From contig CAVPNJ010000003.1 in the NCBI GenBank assembly GCA_963706785.1, positions 1 to 64,000 on the forward strand: DNA of 64,000 nucleotides, read 5' to 3'. This DNA is from Pollutimonas sp963706785. GTDB taxonomy: Bacteria > Pseudomonadota > Gammaproteobacteria > Burkholderiales > Burkholderiaceae_B. The notes under the pieces were generated by a model. It had not been told where the DNA came from. It saw only the letters and a program-made list of their open reading frames with translations, and ran no database searches. Below, piece by piece: positions 60,596 through 64,000 of this stretch; position 1 is the first letter of the stretch; the number at the start of each line of letters is the position of its first letter. The translations under genes were made by a program, and so were the position numbers.

Positions 60596-61363
60596 TTAAA
60601 ACGTATCGTCTACGGTCCATGCGTCGACGCCCTTGGCGGGCTTGTTAGACAGCGCCATGCGGTATTCGAAGGTTTCGGGGTTATAGACGGCGATCAAGTA
60701 TTCGACCGGCCGACCTTGCGTATCACGTGTGACGCGTTTGATGCATAGCAGGGGCGAGGAAATCTCAACATTTAACGCTTCGGCATGATGCGCATCGGCC
60801 GCCGTTGCTGTGAAGGCTTGTTCGGCGGAGCCCAGCCGGATTCCCAATCCTTTCAATAAGGCCTGCAAAGGCGTGCGAGCCATATCGTCTTCGCTGTAGC
60901 GCTGGCCTATATCATCGGGTACGTAGGTGACCAGATAGGAAAACGGCGCGTCGTTGTGGTAGCGCACGCGTATGGCTTTCTGCACCCTGCTGTTGGCTGG
61001 TAATTCCAATTGGTGCCGAATGATTTCGCTGGCTGTCTCGTAGCTGAAACTTAACAAGCGGGCCCGGGTGCCGCTGCCCATCTTGTTCAAGTGGGCCATA
61101 AGTTTATTGATGTCTGCCGGCAAAGGCTGCGCGGCCACGTTGCGCGGAATTGGAAAGGTTCCCGAGCCTTGCCGGCGTTCAACAAGGCCTTCGCGCTGCA
61201 GCAGTTCTAATGACCGGCGGATGGTCAACCGTGAAACCTGGTATTTTTCCGCCAGTACGTTTTCACTCGGCATCGCCTCGTCGTGGGCATATTGCCCGCT
61301 TTCGAGTGCCTGCTTCAACAGGCGGTAGATTTTGTAATAACGAGGCGTAGGGTTGTTGATCAT
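60596..61363 (-). CDS. GntR-type regulator, HutC/UTRA subfamily
   Basis: 255 residues from the ATG at 61363, 7 bases after the receptor 8 stop. The winged helix-turn-helix is in YYKIYRLLKQALESGQYAHDEAMPSENVLAEKYQVSRLTIRRSLELLQREGLVERRQGSGTF. The UTRA effector domain follows from about residue 85 (RARLLSFSYETASEIIRHQLELP; PLLCIKRVTRDTQGRPVEYL). It probably represses receptor 8, itself and the facing dehydratase-lyase operon when the inducer is absent, judged by the shared decamer at both promoters. Confidence 0.9.
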   Translation of the reverse strand: MINNPTPRYYKIYRLLKQALESGQYAHDEAMPSENVLAEKYQVSRLTIRRSLELLQREGLVERRQGSGTFPIPRNVAAQPLPADINKLMAHLNKMGSGTRARLLSFSYETASEIIRHQLELPANSRVQKAIRVRYHNDAPFSYLVTYVPDDIGQRYSEDDMARTPLQALLKGLGIRLGSAEQAFTATAADAHHAEALNVEISSPLLCIKRVTRDTQGRPVEYLIAVYNPETFEYRMALSNKPAKGVDAWTVDDTF

Positions 61364-61370
61364 TTCTCGG

Positions 61371-62339
61371 TCAGTCGGCAGTAACACCGGTGAATTCTAC
61401 GACTTTGGCATAACGCTTGATGTCTTGCGATACGAATTCGGCGAACTCTTCGGGCGTAGAGGTAACTACGGTGCCGCCTTCCGGAGCGATCAGATTGACG
61501 AAGCTTTCACGTTTTGCGCCTTCAGCCACTGCCCGATTCAGCTTTTCCAGCCGCTCTTTAGACATTCCAGCAGGACCGAACATGCCGAACCATGCCTTTG
61601 ATGTGAATCCGTTTACGGTTTTTCCGATCGGCGGAGCAGAAGGAAACTGTTTCATAGGCTCGGGGCTGGTGACGCCTAGAAATTTGATGCGGTCACTGCC
61701 GTACAAGGGCATGACGTTGACTGCGCTGGCGAACATCAAATCAACCTGTCCACCCACGAGATCCTGCAGGGCTGGTGCCGTGCCTTTATAGGGCACGGTC
61801 AAAGCCTCGATGCCGGCATCCATCTCGAAACTGGCTGTCGCCATATGCAACGACGATCCCACGCCACCGATTGCGAACGAGTATCTGCCTGGATCTTTCT
61901 TGGCCATCTTGATCAGGCTGGCGACATCCGATGCGGGGAAATCTTTGCGGGCAACAAGCACGCTGGGCACTTCGGCCAGCATGCTGATAGGGGTGAAGTC
62001 CTTTTCGGGGTCGAATGGCAGTTTTTTGTATAGGCTGGCGTTCACGGTGAAACTGGTGAAGCTAACCAAAAGCGTGTTGCCGTCCTTCGGCGCTCGGGCG
62101 ACCTGATCGGCGGCGATATTTCCGCCAGCGCCTGGACGGTTTTCTACGATAACCGTCTGCCCGAGTATTTCAGTCATTTCTTTCGCGATCCCGCGCGCAA
62201 CGCGGTCTGTGGTGCCGCCAGGCGATGCGCCAACCACGAGTTTGAGGGGGGGCTCTTCCGCCAGAACAGACGACGGAACAGACATCGAGAAAGTCAGGAT
62301 AGTGCTGAATAAACCAGCGCGTATAAATTGTTTGTGCAT
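61371..62339 (-). CDS. Bug/TctC-family periplasmic solute receptor 8
   Basis: 322 residues; the signal sequence ends near SVLAEEPPLK. Motifs are VVGASPGGTTDRVAR, ENRPGAGGNIA, APKDGNTLLVS (a variant of KPDGYT) and FAIGGVGSSLHMA. AGGAGAC precedes the ATG. It is transcribed together with the GntR regulator. The likely ligand is the hydroxy-di- or tricarboxylate processed by the facing dehydratase and lyase. The promoter contains a perfect TGTATTG/CAATACA palindrome. Confidence 0.93.
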   Translation of the reverse strand: MHKQFIRAGLFSTILTFSMSVPSSVLAEEPPLKLVVGASPGGTTDRVARGIAKEMTEILGQTVIVENRPGAGGNIAADQVARAPKDGNTLLVSFTSFTVNASLYKKLPFDPEKDFTPISMLAEVPSVLVARKDFPASDVASLIKMAKKDPGRYSFAIGGVGSSLHMATASFEMDAGIEALTVPYKGTAPALQDLVGGQVDLMFASAVNVMPLYGSDRIKFLGVTSPEPMKQFPSAPPIGKTVNGFTSKAWFGMFGPAGMSKERLEKLNRAVAEGAKRESFVNLIAPEGGTVVTSTPEEFAEFVSQDIKRYAKVVEFTGVTAD

Positions 62340-62390
62340 GTCTCAGTCTCCTCTGGGTTGTACTTGGAATGCTGGGCGTAATCATATACA

Positions 62391-62408
62391 TGTATTGATA
62401 ACAATACA
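62391..62408. promoter_or_regulatory. Palindrome upstream of tctC8-gntR
   Basis: TGTATTG-ATAA-CAATACA is a perfect 7-bp inverted repeat, 52 to 69 bases upstream of receptor 8. The decamer TGTATTGATA recurs exactly at 57811-57820. A second small palindrome, ATACATGTAT, overlaps at 62386-62395. Best candidate for the GntR operator. Confidence 0.6.
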
Positions 62409-62594
62409 ACTGTTCGCACGGCTAATCGTGCACGTCCGAAAAGTGTGCGTTAGGCCTGAGTTATGGAGAGCCACACCGTCGTGTACCTTCATGCGGCCGC
62501 AGTACACCGTTTGGCTGGCGGTCCGGGCTCGAAGTAACGGTTAATGCAGAGATTTTCTGATCGACAAGAATGCGCTGGAACGTAGCGACGGGCT

Positions 62595-62765
62595 TTAGGT
62601 TAATGCCCGCTTGAGAAGAGGCCATAGGAATATCGCCGCCAAGCCCACTATGGGCAGCCACCAGCCGGGCCGCTTTGCCCTGTAAAGCGAGACCGTGCCG
62701 ACAGCGGTGACTCCGACGAGCAGCACGACCATTATTACCATTTGCGCAATCTGAGCAGTTGTCAC
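62595..62765 (-). CDS. Small membrane protein
   Basis: A 56-residue frame starting at GTG 62765. It has two hydrophobic segments (MVIMVVLLVGVTAVGTVSLY and WWLPIVGLAAIFLWPLL) joined by RAKRPG, and ends LKRALT. No family is recognised. The frame extends much further upstream, but that part overlaps the promoter of the divergent efflux gene and is unlikely to be translated. A similar two-helix hairpin topology occurs in many small inner-membrane proteins. Confidence 0.5.
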   Translation of the reverse strand: MTTAQIAQMVIMVVLLVGVTAVGTVSLYRAKRPGWWLPIVGLAAIFLWPLLKRALT

Positions 62766-62937
62766 GGGTCTAACGCCTTCAAATTTTTGAGCATTCGATT
62801 TTACCTTGTTGCGTAAGCGCGGAAAATGGGATGATGATTGCCAGGGTTGCATGTGCGCCAATTGAAAGTCATGCATGCGAACGCAGGGCTGCTTCGTATG
62901 CTGGTACGATTGAGCGCTGCTCAATTCACACTGCCCA

Positions 62938-64000
62938 ATGAAGAATACTCGCACTCTGACCCTGGTGCTCGCAGCTTTGGCGATGCTGGGTCCATTCGCT
63001 ACCGACGCCTATCTTCCTTCGTTCCACAGCATTGGAGCGGAGTTTCAGGTTGGTCAGCCCCTGGTGCAGCAAACGCTCAGTGTGTATTTGTTCGCCTTCG
63101 CGTTCATGAGCTTGTTTTGGGGCACCTTGTCCGACAGCTTCGGTCGGCGTCCGATCATCATTATTTCGCTGGTGCTATTCGGTATCGGTTCGGTGGGCTC
63201 TGCGTTGGCGCCATCGTTCGGCTGGCTGCTTTTTTTCCGAGGCGTGCAAGGCTGCTCTGCCGGAGCTGGGAGGGTCGTAGGGCAGGCGTTGGCGCGTGAT
63301 CTATTCCATGGCGCTGAGGCCCAGCGCCTGTTTGCGAATATTGCGTTGGTGTTCAGCTTGGCGCCGGCTATCGCGCCAGTGGTGGGCGGCTATTTGAACA
63401 ATCATATGGGTTGGCGTTCCACCTTTGTCTTATTGAGTCTATTCAGTGTTGTCTTGCTGGTTTTCAGTCTGCGTAAACTGCCTGAAACGCTAATTGTCAG
63501 CAAGCGCCAGCCTTTGAGGCTGGGCGTGATTGCGCGTAATTACTTCAAGGCTTTATGCAATATCCAGTTTGTGATATCGGTCACGGCTGTCGGTTTCGCC
63601 TTCGCGGGCTTTGCACTGTATATCTCATCGGCAGCCAACTTCATTATGGGAATACTGAAGTTGCCGGAAACGGCCTTCGCGTGGCTGTTTTTGCCTTTCA
63701 TTAGCGGCATGGTGTGCGGATCGATGATCAATTCGCGGTTCGCCGAACGTATTCATCCCACCGTCATGATACGTGCGGGTTTGAGCATCTTGGCGTTCGG
63801 AGCCTTGCTGAACGTGCTGTACAACAGTTTTTTTATTGCCGCGGTGCCGTGGGCGGTTCTGCCCATTTTTGTTTACGCCGTTGGAATGTCGATGGCTCTG
63901 CCCGGCATGACAGTCATTACCTTGAACACCTTTCCCAAAATGCTGGGCCTGGCATCGTCGCTGCAAAGCGCGGTGCAGATGCTGATTTTTGCGGTCGTGT
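62938..64000 (+). CDS. Bcr/CflA-type drug efflux MFS transporter (cut by window edge)
   Basis: The frame is open to the window end, giving 354 residues of an expected 400. It has the drug-proton antiporter start LVLAALAMLGPFATDAYLPSFHSIGAEF, the loop 2-3 motif GTLSDSFGRRPII, and FRGVQGCSAGAGRVVGQALARDLFHG in helix 4-5, typical of the Bcr/CflA family. It probably exports bicyclomycin, chloramphenicol or similar compounds. The ATG at 62938 has no strong ribosome site, but its N-terminus matches the family. Confidence 0.9.
   Translation, partial: MKNTRTLTLVLAALAMLGPFATDAYLPSFHSIGAEFQVGQPLVQQTLSVYLFAFAFMSLFWGTLSDSFGRRPIIIISLVLFGIGSVGSALAPSFGWLLFFRGVQGCSAGAGRVVGQALARDLFHGAEAQRLFANIALVFSLAPAIAPVVGGYLNNHMGWRSTFVLLSLFSVVLLVFSLRKLPETLIVSKRQPLRLGVIARNYFKALCNIQFVISVTAVGFAFAGFALYISSAANFIMGILKLPETAFAWLFLPFISGMVCGSMINSRFAERIHPTVMIRAGLSILAFGALLNVLYNSFFIAAVPWAVLPIFVYAVGMSMALPGMTVITLNTFPKMLGLASSLQSAVQMLIFAVV

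Noticed and set aside
62766..62954. Longer version of the small membrane protein
   Set aside because: It overlaps the start region of the divergent efflux gene and its sequence has no protein-like pattern before the GTG at 62765.
1..64000. Mobile element, prophage, CRISPR array, tRNA or rRNA
   Set aside because: No transposase, integrase, phage protein, regular repeat-spacer pattern or tRNA-like cloverleaf was recognised on reading; a dedicated tRNA or repeat scan was not possible.

Overview
The window is bacterial chromosomal DNA, densely coded and GC-rich by eye. Its content points to Burkholderiales, most likely Alcaligenaceae (the Bordetella / Achromobacter / Alcaligenes / Pusillimonas group). 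The main reason is eight separate genes for Bug/TctC-type periplasmic solute receptors, none accompanied by the TctA or TctB membrane subunits, together with eight LysR-type regulators. That expansion is a hallmark of the family. The genus cannot be fixed from sequence alone. No tRNA, rRNA, CRISPR array, transposase or integrase was recognised.

Layout. 1-13.6 kb is mostly housekeeping, stress and detoxification: the end of a SulP anion transporter, a PpiC-type prolyl isomerase, an EmrE-like SMR pump, two VOC or SRPBCC small proteins, a DUF899 protein, Hsp15 (hslR), a VIT-family transporter, ilvD (split by a one-base frameshift), a YhhW-type pirin with a divergent LysR, an MFS carrier and nadE. 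13.6-34 kb and 36-40 kb are a patchwork of organic-acid modules. Each joins a Bug receptor to a few enzymes and one regulator: TPP enzyme + Bug + gamma-glutamyltransferase + Bug with a divergent IclR; 3-hydroxyacyl-CoA-dehydrogenase-type enzyme + Bug + enolase-superfamily dehydratase with a divergent LysR; 2-hydroxyacid dehydrogenase + DapA-family enzyme, next to IlvD/Edd dehydratase + Bug, with a paralogous LysR; and CoA-transferase + Bug + enoyl-CoA hydratase with a LysR.

41.5-45.9 kb holds a complete phosphite-oxidation operon, ptxABCDE: an ABC importer, NAD-dependent phosphite dehydrogenase with its recognised active-site residues, and a LysR regulator. A 10-bp perfect inverted repeat lies just upstream of ptxA. 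46-56.6 kb holds a second set of acid-catabolism genes: MFS, DapA-family enzyme, TPP enzyme, Bug, two overlapping LysR genes, an FMN hydroxyacid oxidase, a GarD-type dehydratase and a VOC protein. 57-62.4 kb holds a UdgX-type uracil-DNA-glycosylase-like protein, then an aconitase-family two-subunit dehydratase with an isocitrate-lyase-superfamily lyase. These face a Bug-GntR pair, and both promoter regions carry the same TGTATTGATA element, suggesting one regulon. The window ends inside a Bcr/CflA-type efflux gene.

Four genes (ilvD, the gamma-glutamyltransferase, one MFS carrier and one Bug) are each interrupted by a single-base shift. Because ilvD is normally needed for branched-chain amino acid synthesis, sequencing error is at least as likely as genuine gene decay. 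Most regulators have a clear palindrome in the adjacent intergenic space, and these are listed as candidate operators.
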